Part shown: in pieces, positions 1 to 7,568 of the stretch
How the letters are laid out: each line of letters opens with the position of its first letter
How positions within the stretch are numbered: the stretch's first letter is position 1
Assembly: GCF_014196335.1 (NCBI RefSeq)
Contig: NZ_JACIDM010000001.1
Location: 372,001-436,000, forward strand
Direction of reading: 5' to 3'
DNA: 64,000 bases
From: Brevundimonas lenta
Lineage (GTDB): Bacteria > Pseudomonadota > Alphaproteobacteria > Caulobacterales > Caulobacteraceae
Made by a program: the position numbers and the translations under genes
The notes under the pieces: model-generated
Database searches by the model: none
What the model was told of the DNA's origin: nothing
The model's input: only the letters and a program-made list of their open reading frames with translations

Positions 1-37
1 AGGGTTGCTGACCCTCGCAAGCCCCCTGCTCAAGAAT

Positions 38-820
38 TTAGCGCGGAGCCAGTCGGATGGCCCCATCCAGGCGGATGCATTCGCCGTTGATGTAGACGTT
101 GCGGGCCAGCTCCAGCACCAGCGAGGCGTAGTCGGCGGGCGTGCCGAGACGGCTGGGGAAGGGGATGGCCGCGGCCAGGGCGTCCTGGATCTTCTGATCC
201 ATTCCGGCCATCATCGGCGTCCACATGATGCCGGGCAGGATGGTGTTCACGCGGACGCCTTCCTGGGCCAGGTCGCGGGCGACCGGCAGGGTCATGGCGT
301 AGACGCCGCCCTTGGACGCCGAATAGGCCGCCTGGCCGATCTGGCCGTCCTGGGCCGCCACCGAGGCGGTGTTGACGATCAGGCCGCGCTCGCCGTCGGC
401 CATCGGCTCCAGCGTCACCATGCCGAGCGCCGACTGCGACAGGACGCGGTAGGTGCCGAACAGGTTCACGCGGACGGTGCGCTCGAACGAGGCCATGTCG
501 TGGGCGCGGATCTCGCCGGTGTCCTTCTTGCGGCTGACCGTCTTCTGGCCGGTGGCGATGCCGGCGCAGTTGACCGTCAGGCGCTCCTGGCCGTGGGCGG
601 CGCGGGCCTTTTCGAAGGCGGCGGCGACCGAGGCGTCGTCCGTGACGTCGACCTTGCAGAAGACGCCGCCGATTTCGGCCGCGATGGCCTCGCCCCGTTC
701 CTCGTTCAGGTCGAACAGGGCGACCTTCGCGCCCGTGGCGGCGATGGCGCGCGCCGTGCCTTCACCCAGGCCCGAGGCCCCGCCCGTCACCACCGCTGCG
801 ATCGAACCGTCGAGTTTCAT
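38..820 (-). CDS. SDR-family NAD(P)-dependent dehydrogenase, HSD17B10-like
   Basis: A 260-residue classical short-chain dehydrogenase/reductase, a cytosolic Rossmann enzyme. The cofactor-binding glycine motif TGGASGLG is at residues 12-19, the NAG-like motif at N84, and the catalytic set is S153, Y166 and K170 (YSASK). Length and the pattern of the middle region resemble the 3-hydroxyacyl-CoA dehydrogenase type 2 (HSD17B10) branch, which suggests oxidation of a 3-hydroxyacyl-CoA or an alcohol with NAD+. The substrate is inferred from resemblance only. It is divergent from the DUF1232 gene, with a 56-base intergenic region. The ATG at 820 gives a normal SDR N-terminus directly before the first beta strand. 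Confidence 0.88.
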   Translation of the reverse strand: MKLDGSIAAVVTGGASGLGEGTARAIAATGAKVALFDLNEERGEAIAAEIGGVFCKVDVTDDASVAAAFEKARAAHGQERLTVNCAGIATGQKTVSRKKDTGEIRAHDMASFERTVRVNLFGTYRVLSQSALGMVTLEPMADGERGLIVNTASVAAQDGQIGQAAYSASKGGVYAMTLPVARDLAQEGVRVNTILPGIMWTPMMAGMDQKIQDALAAAIPFPSRLGTPADYASLVLELARNVYINGECIRLDGAIRLAPR

Positions 821-876
821 GGCCGAAGCCCCTATGTTGGTATGAACCTGAGAATGTCGCGGGGGGTTTAGCCGCC

Positions 877-1281
877 ATGACCGTCAATGCCAAACCGATC
901 AGCCCGGACGAGGCCATAGACCCGTCGCGCGCCCTCGTGCCCGCGGTGCAGCGGGTCAACGAGGTCCGGGTCAGCAAGGGCTTCTGGCCCAAGATCCGCC
1001 GGACGGCGGCGCGCATTCCGTTCGCCGGCCAGGCTCTGTCTGTCTGGTTCGCCGCCCGCGACCCCGAAACGCCGGCGGCGGCCAAGGGGATCATGGTCGG
1101 GGCGCTGGCCTATTTCGTCCTGCCCGTGGACGCCATTCCGGACATCTTCGCCGGCATCGGCTTCACCGACGACGCGGCGGTGATCGCGGCCTTGCTGGCG
1201 ACCCTGGGGGCCAATATCAAGCGCCGCCACAAGGACCAGGCCGACGCGGCGCTGGAAAAGCTCAAGTCCGATCAGGGCTGA
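877..1281 (+). CDS. DUF1232 (YkvA-like) small membrane protein
   Basis: A 134-residue protein carrying the DUF1232 signature: a hydrophobic stretch from about residue 70 followed by YFVLPVDAIPD (79-89) and GFTDDAAV (95-102), the proline- and aspartate-rich turn typical of YkvA-type proteins. The N-terminal 50 residues are polar and basic. Molecular role is unknown in the family; it is probably an inner-membrane-associated protein. A G-rich ribosome-binding tract lies just before the ATG. Its 3' end overlaps the convergent 2OG oxygenase gene by 10 bases, so neither gene has room for a terminator there. Confidence 0.8.
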   Translation: MTVNAKPISPDEAIDPSRALVPAVQRVNEVRVSKGFWPKIRRTAARIPFAGQALSVWFAARDPETPAAAKGIMVGALAYFVLPVDAIPDIFAGIGFTDDAAVIAALLATLGANIKRRHKDQADAALEKLKSDQG

Positions 1282-2003
1282 TCCCCGATCGGTTCGTTCG
1301 AGCGCAGCCAGCCGGTGATCGACAGCCGGTCCTTCGGCGCGAAACTGGCCACCTGACCGACCGCATGCGCCTTGGGCACGGCGAAGATGTTCAGGGTGTT
1401 GAACGAGGGCACGAAGCCGTCGGCGATGTGGCCGTCGCCGTCGAAGAAGATCAGCGCCCCGCCCCAGTCGGCGTACCATTCGCGGGTCATGTTCAGGACA
1501 TAGGCGTAGAGCCGGTTCTTGCCCGGGGCGACGTCCGTGTGGGCCGTCAGCGCATGGCCGGGCCGGTAGCGGGTGGCCTGGGCGTCGGCGAAGTCGATGC
1601 GGTCGTCGCCGGTCACCGCCCGGACGAAGGCGATGAACTCCGGGCTGTTCAGGAAGGCCGGGACCTCGCTGACGGCGTCCGGCGTGGTGTCCTCGAACCC
1701 CTCGACCGTCAGGCGGCGGGTGTCGAAGATGTACTGCATGCGGGGGCTGTTGCCGTCGATGCGGGCGCCGTCGATCCAGGACTGCTTGTCCGGCTCGGCG
1801 GCGATGCGGCCGAGCAGGGGCAGTTCGAACAGCTCGCCGCTGGCCGCGACGCTGATGCGCCAGTTATCGAAGACCTCCATGGCCACGGCCACGGCCTCGG
1901 CGCTGTCGTCGTCCATCAGGCCGGGGATGCGCAGCCGGCGTTTTGCGGCGAAGGCGGCGGCGAGGGCGTCGACGTCGAGGGCGGAAGAGAGCCTCAGCGT
2001 CAC
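1272..2003 (-). CDS. 2OG-Fe(II) oxygenase, prolyl-4-hydroxylase-like
   Basis: A 243-residue cytosolic dioxygenase predicted to use Fe(II), O2 and 2-oxoglutarate. The facial triad is visible as H155-x-D157 (TAHTDVAP) and a distal His near 213, with R226 in DRLSITGW as the expected 2OG-binding arginine. The C-terminal jelly roll, with its FNTLNIFAVP and SITGWLR segments, is like the Tpa1/Ofd1 and prolyl-hydroxylase group. The substrate may be a protein proline, but nothing here proves it. I choose the GTG start at 2003 because it overlaps the quinone oxidoreductase stop by four bases (GTGA); the longer open frame upstream is antisense noise inside that gene. Confidence 0.82.
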   Translation of the reverse strand: MTLRLSSALDVDALAAAFAAKRRLRIPGLMDDDSAEAVAVAMEVFDNWRISVAASGELFELPLLGRIAAEPDKQSWIDGARIDGNSPRMQYIFDTRRLTVEGFEDTTPDAVSEVPAFLNSPEFIAFVRAVTGDDRIDFADAQATRYRPGHALTAHTDVAPGKNRLYAYVLNMTREWYADWGGALIFFDGDGHIADGFVPSFNTLNIFAVPKAHAVGQVASFAPKDRLSITGWLRSNEPIGDQP

Positions 2004-3001
2004 GCGTCCACCGTCACCACGACCTTGCCCATCACCGACCGGTCGCCCAGCGCCTTGATGGCCTCGTGGGCGCGTTCCAGCGGGAAGGTGCGGCTGACGC
2101 GCGGCTTGATCTTGCCCTCGCTCCAGAATTTGAACAGGTCGGCCATGTTGGCGGCGTGGGCGGCCGGGTCGCGCATGACGGCGGCGCCCCAGAACACGCC
2201 GATGACCGACACCGACTTCAGCAGGGTCAGGTTCAGCGGCAGGGAAGGGATGCCGGCCGGGAAGCCGACCACCAGATAGCGGCCGTTCCAGTCCATCGAG
2301 CGCAGGGCCGGCTCGCAATAGTCGCCGCCGACCGCGTCATAGACCACGTCCGGGCCGTCGCGGCCCGAGGCCAGCTTCAGCTCGCCCGACAGCTCCTTCT
2401 GGGCCGCCTTGTCCATGCCGCCGGACGGATAGATCAGGCCGTTGTCGGCCCCGGCCTCCAGCGCGAACTGGACCTTGTCGTTGGTCGAGGCGGCGGCGAT
2501 GACGCGCGCGCCCATGGCCTTGCCCAGTTCGACCGCGGCGACGCCGACGCCGCCCGCGGCGCCCAGCACCAGCAGGGTCTCGCCCTCCTTCAGCTGCGCC
2601 CGGTCCTTCAGGGCGTAGTAGGAGGTGCCGTAGGTCATGGTCAGGGCCGCGGCGGTCTGGAAGTCCATGGCGTCGGGGATCTTCATCACCGAGGCGGCGG
2701 GCACGGCCAGGCGCTCGACCATGCCGCCCCAGCCGGGCACGGCGATGACGCGGTCGCCCTTGCGCACGCCGGTGACGCCTTCACCGACCGCCTCGACCAC
2801 GCCGGCCACCTCGCCGCCGGGCGAGAAGGGGCGCTGCGGCTTGAACTGGTATTTGTCCTCGATGATCAGGGTGTCGGGGAAGTTGACCCCGATGGCCCTC
2901 ACATCGATCACGACCTCGCCCTTCATCGGGCGGGGATCCATGATGTCCTCGACGACGAGGGATTCCGGGCCGCCGACGGCCTTGGACAGCACTGCGCGCA
3001 T
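2000..3001 (-). CDS. NADPH:quinone oxidoreductase family protein (zinc-independent MDR)
   Basis: A 333-residue medium-chain dehydrogenase/reductase of the quinone oxidoreductase type. The N-terminal GroES-like domain has NFPDTLIIEDKYQ and PFSPGGEVAG. The nucleotide-binding motif GAAGGVG is at 147-153 in a Rossmann domain, and the C-terminus ends in the usual ALGDRSVMGKVVV. The catalytic zinc ligands of alcohol dehydrogenases are absent, as expected for QOR/acyl-CoA reductase-like members. It reduces quinones or enones with NADPH in the cytosol. It is the first gene of a two-gene unit with the 2OG oxygenase (GTGA overlap). The start at 3001 matches the family N-terminus. Confidence 0.9.
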   Translation of the reverse strand: MRAVLSKAVGGPESLVVEDIMDPRPMKGEVVIDVRAIGVNFPDTLIIEDKYQFKPQRPFSPGGEVAGVVEAVGEGVTGVRKGDRVIAVPGWGGMVERLAVPAASVMKIPDAMDFQTAAALTMTYGTSYYALKDRAQLKEGETLLVLGAAGGVGVAAVELGKAMGARVIAAASTNDKVQFALEAGADNGLIYPSGGMDKAAQKELSGELKLASGRDGPDVVYDAVGGDYCEPALRSMDWNGRYLVVGFPAGIPSLPLNLTLLKSVSVIGVFWGAAVMRDPAAHAANMADLFKFWSEGKIKPRVSRTFPLERAHEAIKALGDRSVMGKVVVTVDA

Positions 3002-3109
3002 AGAGTTCCTTCCCGGGGAGGGTGCGCACAGCCCATGTGGCGCGCGCGGTCGGCAGACGCTAATCAGCGGCACGCCCGAATAAAAGAGGCGATCAGGAGA
3101 CGACCCCCC

Positions 3110-3979
3110 ATGACGGCTCTCATCCTCCACGGCGGCGCCGGCGCCCGGCGCGAGCGCAACTACGACCGCGAGGTCGTGCACATGCGCGAAGTGGTGGAGG
3201 CGATGAAGGCCCGGCTGGACGCCGGCGCCCCCGCGCTGGACGTGGCGGTCGAGGCGATCGTGATGCTTGAGGACTCCGGCCTGTACGTCGCCGGCCGCGG
3301 CGCCTCGCCCAACCTGGCCGGACAGTACGAGCTGGACGCCAGCCTGATGGACGGCGACGGCCGCCGTCCGGGCGCGGTGGCGGCCCTGCAGGGCTTTCGC
3401 AACCCGATCCGCGCCGCCCGTGCGGTGCTGGACCACACGCCGCACGTGATGCTGGTGGGCGAGGGGGCTGCGAGTTTCTGCGCCGCCCAGGGGCTGGATC
3501 GGATCGAGGACCCTGAGGCCTGGTTCACCCGCGCCGGCCAGGGCGAGGACAATCATCCGCCGGGGACGCTGAGCCACGGCACGGTCGGCTGCTGCGTGCT
3601 GGACGCCAACGGCCGGCTGGCGGCGGCGACCTCGACCGCCGGCGTGTTCGGCAAGATGCCGGGCCGGGTGGGCGACACCCCGATCCTGGCCGCCGGCACC
3701 TGGGCCGACGACCGCATCGCCGCCTCGGGCACCGGCCAGGGCGAATATTTCATGCGCGTGGCCGCCACCGCCCAGGTCAGCTGGCGCGTCGCCGCCGGCC
3801 AGTCGCTGGCCGAGGCGACCCAGGGCGTCATCGACGAGATCGGCGGCCTGGGCGGCGACGGCGGCCTGATCGCTCTCGACCGCGCCGGCAACATCGCCCA
3901 GCCCTTCAACAGCCAGGGCATGAAGCGCGCCTGGCTGACCATGGGCGGCGAGATCGGCGTCGAGGTGTTCGGGCGCTGA
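3110..3979 (+). CDS. Isoaspartyl peptidase/L-asparaginase (Ntn hydrolase)
   Basis: A 289-residue N-terminal-nucleophile hydrolase. The sequence begins MTALILHGGAGA, the conserved first strand, and contains SHGTVGCC, where autoproteolysis between G157 and T158 releases the catalytic Thr at the N-terminus of the beta subunit. Family members hydrolyse beta-aspartyl dipeptides and asparagine. Length is slightly short of the usual 300-320 residues but all landmarks are present. An AGGAGA ribosome-binding site ends at 3100, nine bases before the ATG. The gene is transcribed alone and is followed directly by the hairpin pair at 3980-4114. Confidence 0.92.
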   Translation: MTALILHGGAGARRERNYDREVVHMREVVEAMKARLDAGAPALDVAVEAIVMLEDSGLYVAGRGASPNLAGQYELDASLMDGDGRRPGAVAALQGFRNPIRAARAVLDHTPHVMLVGEGAASFCAAQGLDRIEDPEAWFTRAGQGEDNHPPGTLSHGTVGCCVLDANGRLAAATSTAGVFGKMPGRVGDTPILAAGTWADDRIAASGTGQGEYFMRVAATAQVSWRVAAGQSLAEATQGVIDEIGGLGGDGGLIALDRAGNIAQPFNSQGMKRAWLTMGGEIGVEVFGR

Positions 3980-4030
3980 GTGAGACTCCGGCGGAAGAAA
4001 AAACCGGTCTCACGAGTCTCACAGTCTCAC
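3980..4030. repeat. Hairpin element 1 with triplicated 3' arm
   Basis: Starting one base after the isoaspartyl peptidase stop, GTGAGACT (3980-3987) can pair with any of three downstream copies of its complement: GGTCTCAC (4006-4013, one mismatch), AGTCTCAC (4015-4022) and AGTCTCAC (4023-4030), the last two in direct tandem. The loop next to the first arm begins CCGG and ends GAAAAAAC. It has the same architecture as the element at 4054-4114 but different stem bases. It could act as a transcript 3'-end structure; function unknown. Confidence 0.75.
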
Positions 4031-4053
4031 CTGGCGTCGGGCGGCGAGGTCGG

Positions 4054-4114
4054 CTTCAGACCCGGACTTCAGACTCCGGACGGCGAAAAAACAGTCTGAA
4101 GAGTCTGAAGAGTC
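4054..4114. repeat. Hairpin element 2, same loop with a different stem
   Basis: Two left arms, CTTCAGACC (4054-4062) and CTTCAGACT (4067-4075), face two tandem right arms AGTCTGAAG (4093-4101 and 4102-4110) plus a partial third (AGTC, 4111-4114). The 17-base loop between 4075 and 4093 starts CCGG and ends GAAAAAAC, as in element 1. The outer half of the stem is entirely different from element 1 but remains perfectly self-complementary. Confidence 0.75.
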
Positions 4115-4211
4115 CAATCCGACACCTCCGCCAATGGCCCCGGAGGGACCACGGCGGCAGGATGGCACGGCCCTGCGTCAGAATCGGACGTGGGGCGTGA
4201 CGGCGAGCTCT

Positions 4212-4610
4212 CTAGTGCGCAGCGACGGCCTTCTTCTTTCGGCTCGCCCTGTGAGCCTCGCCCAGGACCTCCATATCGCGTTCAAGGAACAGGTTGAGGA
4301 AGGTGCGGATGCCTGCGATGGCGGCCAGGCGGCCGATATCGTCCCAGGTCGGGGCCACTGCGGTCTCGGCTATGTCGGCGGCCAGGGCGAACTCCAGCGC
4401 CAGGACGATCACGCCGGCGAAATGCAGCCATATGCGTCGCCTGACGTCGAGGTCGGCGAAACTGCGCCAGTTCCAGACCAGCCGGCCAAAGGCGAAGACG
4501 GCCCCGCCGGCCAGCAGAAACACCGAGATCGTGACGCAGAACAGGGCGACCAGTTCCGCGAACTCCTTGACGCTTGCCTCCATACCGCCCTCCATCCGCT
4601 TGCGCGCCAT
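4212..4610 (-). CDS. DUF1622 integral membrane protein
   Basis: A 132-residue inner-membrane protein with three predicted helices (about 18-42, 60-82 and 92-108). The signature IRTFLNLFLERDMEV (101-115) marks the DUF1622 family. The C-terminus is a short basic tail (RKKK). The function of the family is not established. Starts at residue 7 or 10 (M) are alternatives to the ATG at 4610. It is divergent from the BKACE operon, with about 240 bases between them in which I see no further gene. Confidence 0.75.
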   Translation of the reverse strand: MARKRMEGGMEASVKEFAELVALFCVTISVFLLAGGAVFAFGRLVWNWRSFADLDVRRRIWLHFAGVIVLALEFALAADIAETAVAPTWDDIGRLAAIAGIRTFLNLFLERDMEVLGEAHRASRKKKAVAAH

Positions 4611-4853
4611 AGGACGGCGGGGACCCTGCTCCCGATATCGGCTTTAACCCCGAGCCCCTCGGCGCGGGACCCTGGGGTGAGCTTTTCCGGGACGGTCGCC
4701 ATAACGGCGCTCGGTCAACGATGGAGGGGCGGATCGGGTCAAACGGCCCGGCGCTCCCCTAGGGCGGGCGCACAGGGGTCTGGGGGTTTCACCTCATATC
4801 GTCTGGAGGTTGATCGCAGCACAGTCGCCGTGGACGTCCAACGGAGACTGGCC

Positions 4854-5978
4854 ATGTACTTCACCGATGACTCTCTGCTGCCGGAAAATCAGGACCCGCT
4901 GATCATCACGGCCGCGCCTTATGGGCCGATGTGGCTGCCCGAGGACTATCCGACCGACATCGACGTGAGCTGGGACGCCCAGGTGCAGAAGGCGGTCGAC
5001 TGCTACAACGCCGGGGCCACCGTCCTTCACATCCATGTCCGCGACCCGCAGACAGGTAAGATTTCCAAGAACTTCAACGAGTACAACGACCAGATCGGAC
5101 GCCTGCGCAACGCCGTGCCGAAAATGGTGCTGCAGGTCGGCGGCTCTATCTCCTTCGCGCCGCCCGCAGACGGCGAGATGGCGCAGTGGCAGGGCTACGA
5201 CACCCGCCACATGCTCACCGAGATCAACCCGAAGCCGGACCAGATCACCGTCGCCGTTGGCACGTCGCAGTGGGACATCACCTCGATCAGCAGCTTGCAG
5301 GACTGGCCCGATCGCATGGCCAATGAGCAGACCATGTGGGCCTTCGCCAACATGTCGGTCGACGCCCTGCCGGACTTCTACATCGAGCACCTGAAGCGGC
5401 TGAAGACGGCGGGCATCCAGCCCTATTTCGCGCTCGGCCACATCCACGGTCTCGAGATCGTCGAGCGGTTGATCCGCCGCGGCCAATACATGGGCCCCGT
5501 GAACGGCTTCTTCAGCATGGGCGGCGGCGGCACTTGCGGGGTCAATCCGTTCGACTGGATGGAGCTGGTCCGCCGCACGCCGCAGGGCTCGATCTGGACC
5601 TACCAGACCATGTTCCGCCACTCCTATCCGCTCGCGGCGATGATGATCGCGCTCGGTCAGCACACACGTGCCGGCATCGAGGAAAATCTCTGGGACACGA
5701 CGCCCGGCAAGCGGCTGACCTCCGTCCAGATGATCGAGAAGCATGTTCGCATGGCCAAGGAACTCGGTCGCCCTGTCGCCACCGCCGAGGAAGCCCGCGA
5801 GATCATGAAGCTCGGCGTCACCTACAACTCGACCGAAGAGACGCTGCTCGCCCTAGGCCTGCCGCCCAATCGCCCCGCCGGCGAGCGGGGTTTCATCACC
5901 TACCCCGACACGACCGGGAAGGTCGCCTCCGCCTATCGCGCCGGGTCGGACGGGCACGCCCTCGCCGGCGAATACTAG
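4854..5978 (+). CDS. BKACE family (DUF849) beta-keto acid cleavage enzyme
   Basis: A 374-residue enzyme of the beta-keto acid cleavage family, whose prototype is Kce, the 3-keto-5-aminohexanoate cleavage enzyme. These are Zn-dependent TIM barrels that condense a beta-keto acid with acetyl-CoA and split it retro-Claisen fashion. The sequence shows PLIITAAPYG near the N-terminus, the metal-binding HIHVRD at H59/H61, and GHIHGLE later. The ATG at 4854 follows a GGAG ribosome-binding site; an in-frame extension back to 4134 is unlikely because it lacks family similarity. It heads a three-gene operon with a Rieske protein (10 bases away) and a CMD protein. Substrate unknown: BKACE members accept many beta-keto acids. 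Confidence 0.9.
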   Translation: MYFTDDSLLPENQDPLIITAAPYGPMWLPEDYPTDIDVSWDAQVQKAVDCYNAGATVLHIHVRDPQTGKISKNFNEYNDQIGRLRNAVPKMVLQVGGSISFAPPADGEMAQWQGYDTRHMLTEINPKPDQITVAVGTSQWDITSISSLQDWPDRMANEQTMWAFANMSVDALPDFYIEHLKRLKTAGIQPYFALGHIHGLEIVERLIRRGQYMGPVNGFFSMGGGGTCGVNPFDWMELVRRTPQGSIWTYQTMFRHSYPLAAMMIALGQHTRAGIEENLWDTTPGKRLTSVQMIEKHVRMAKELGRPVATAEEAREIMKLGVTYNSTEETLLALGLPPNRPAGERGFITYPDTTGKVASAYRAGSDGHALAGEY

Positions 5979-5987
5979 GCCACCCGA

Positions 5988-6302
5988 ATGGCCGAGTTCA
6001 CCAAGGTGACCACGGTCGACAAACTGCCGCCCGGCCGGGGGGCGAGCGTTCGCATTGGAGCGACCGACGTCGCAGTCTTCAACGTGGGCGGCGTCTTCCA
6101 CGCCATCGACGGCGTCTGCCCGCATCAGGGCGGCTTGCTGGGCCTCGGAAGGTTGAGTGGCTGCGTCGTCAAATGTCCCGAGCACGGGATGCGCTTTGAT
6201 GTGACTACTGGCACGTCGCCGGGCGCGCCGCCGGGTGGCGGTCTTGCCTGCAAGGTCTTCGAAGTGAAGGTCGAGGGCGACGACGTAATGGTCTCGGTGT
6301 GA
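5988..6302 (+). CDS. Rieske [2Fe-2S] ferredoxin-like protein
   Basis: A 104-residue stand-alone Rieske domain. Cluster ligands are C44-x-H46 (CPHQGG) and C63-x2-H66 (CPEHGMRFD), the spacing of ferredoxins that serve ring-hydroxylating dioxygenases and related monooxygenases. There is no membrane segment, so it should be a soluble electron carrier or a small oxygenase component. It sits between the BKACE and CMD genes with very short gaps. No oxygenase large subunit or reductase is adjacent, so its electron partner must be encoded elsewhere. Confidence 0.92.
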   Translation: MAEFTKVTTVDKLPPGRGASVRIGATDVAVFNVGGVFHAIDGVCPHQGGLLGLGRLSGCVVKCPEHGMRFDVTTGTSPGAPPGGGLACKVFEVKVEGDDVMVSV

Positions 6303-6324
6303 GCCAGGCCGCAGGAACGGAGCG

Positions 6325-7044
6325 ATGAACAGGGACGCGGCGGTCAATCCATGGGGTCCTTCGTTCGACAAGCTGGCCGAGTGGGACCCCGACGGCGCAA
6401 AGGTGCTTCTGAAGGTCGGCACGAGCCCGTGGACCAGCGGTGTCCTTCCGCGCAAGGAGGTCGAGCTGATCGCTCTGGCGATCTACTGCGCCTGTACAAA
6501 CCTCAACGAGGCGGGGACTCGTCGGCATGTCCGGGGCGCGCTCGACGCGGGCGCGACGCGCGATGAGGTGCTACTGGTCTTCAAGTTGGGCGCGGCGCTC
6601 GCCATCCATTCGTGCAGCCTCGGCGCGCCGATCCTGCTGGAGGAGATGGAGGCGGCGGGCGTGAAGGCCGCCGACGTGCTGACACCACCGACCCCGGCAT
6701 GCGACGCGATGCGTGAGATCGGCCAATGGAACACAGCCTGGGACCCATTTTACGAGCTGTCGCCGAGCTGGACGGACGACTTCTTTGCCCTCGGCGCGGC
6801 CGTCTACCAGAGCGGCGTCTTCTCGCCCCGCTTCGTCGAACTGCTCAGCATCGCCCTGGACGCCTCAATCACTCACATGTACGCGCCTGGCACGCGGCGG
6901 CACATCAGAGGCGCGCTGCGGGCCGGCGCCACGCCGGAAGAGATCATGACGGTGTTGCACCTGTGCGTGTCGATGGGCCTGGAGGCTTGCGCCGCGGGCG
7001 TGCCGATCCTGGCGGAAGAACTGGACCACCGTGGCCGCGGTTGA
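6325..7044 (+). CDS. Tandem carboxymuconolactone decarboxylase (AhpD-like) protein
   Basis: A 239-residue protein made of two CMD-fold repeats, roughly residues 35-115 and 150-232. Each carries the motif GTRRH[VI]RGAL-x-AGAT (GTRRHVRGALDAGATRDEV and GTRRHIRGALRAGATPEE). The AhpD-type CxxC redox pair is absent, which favours a decarboxylase, isomerase or lyase-like role over peroxiredoxin reduction. It is the last gene of the BKACE operon, 22 bases after the Rieske gene. The operon context suggests catabolism of an aromatic or branched beta-keto substrate; that is inference. It converges on the MarR gene. Confidence 0.82.
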   Translation: MNRDAAVNPWGPSFDKLAEWDPDGAKVLLKVGTSPWTSGVLPRKEVELIALAIYCACTNLNEAGTRRHVRGALDAGATRDEVLLVFKLGAALAIHSCSLGAPILLEEMEAAGVKAADVLTPPTPACDAMREIGQWNTAWDPFYELSPSWTDDFFALGAAVYQSGVFSPRFVELLSIALDASITHMYAPGTRRHIRGALRAGATPEEIMTVLHLCVSMGLEACAAGVPILAEELDHRGRG

Positions 7045-7098
7045 TGGGCCGCGGCCTGGGGAGCGGATGGGGCTGCCGCGCGGATCGCCCGCCGTCCT

Positions 7099-7554
7099 TC
7101 AGCCGACCATGCGGTCGATCAGCGGGCGGGACCGGAGGGAGGTGATCGCGCGATTTATGGTGTCGAATACGGGACCCGCGTCCGCTTCCATTTCGGCGTA
7201 GGCGCGCTCGAATTCCCCGTTCAGGCTTTCGAGCAAGGCGAGCTGTTCGCGGCCCTTGTCCGTGAGCTCGATCAGGATGGCGCGCTGGTCGGTCGGATCG
7301 GGGCGGCGGGTGACCAGTCCCAGGGTCACCAGTTTCGGCACCTTTTGTTGGATGAGCTGGTGTGAACGGTCCAGGGCGCGGACGAGCTCGGCGACGGACA
7401 CCGGACCGAGCGTCGCGATGGCGCCCAGCAGGGACGAGGACTTGACCGGAATAACGAGGCCGGCGCGCTTGAAGACCTCCGCCGATTGCTGCTCGATCAG
7501 CTCGCTCAGCTGCTCGCTGAGGCGACCCAGGAAGGTGCGGTCCAACTCGATCAT
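7099..7554 (-). CDS. MarR-family transcriptional regulator
   Basis: A 151-residue winged-helix regulator with recognition helix around VAELVRALDRSHQLIQQ and the wing TRRPDPTDQRAILIELTDKG, the standard MarR layout. It should bind DNA as a dimer and be released by a small ligand. I use the ATG at 7554, which has GAGGAG about ten bases upstream and lies 14 bases after the S41 peptidase stop, so the two form one transcript. The palindrome at 8882-8895 over the shared promoter is the likely autoregulatory operator. The target ligand is unknown. Confidence 0.85.
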   Translation of the reverse strand: MIELDRTFLGRLSEQLSELIEQQSAEVFKRAGLVIPVKSSSLLGAIATLGPVSVAELVRALDRSHQLIQQKVPKLVTLGLVTRRPDPTDQRAILIELTDKGREQLALLESLNGEFERAYAEMEADAGPVFDTINRAITSLRSRPLIDRMVG

Positions 7555-7568
7555 CGCCTGACGGCTCC

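Noticed and set aside
4134..4853. N-terminal extension of the BKACE gene
   Set aside because: The extension has no family similarity, covers the antisense DUF1622 gene, and a good ribosome-binding site precedes the ATG at 4854.
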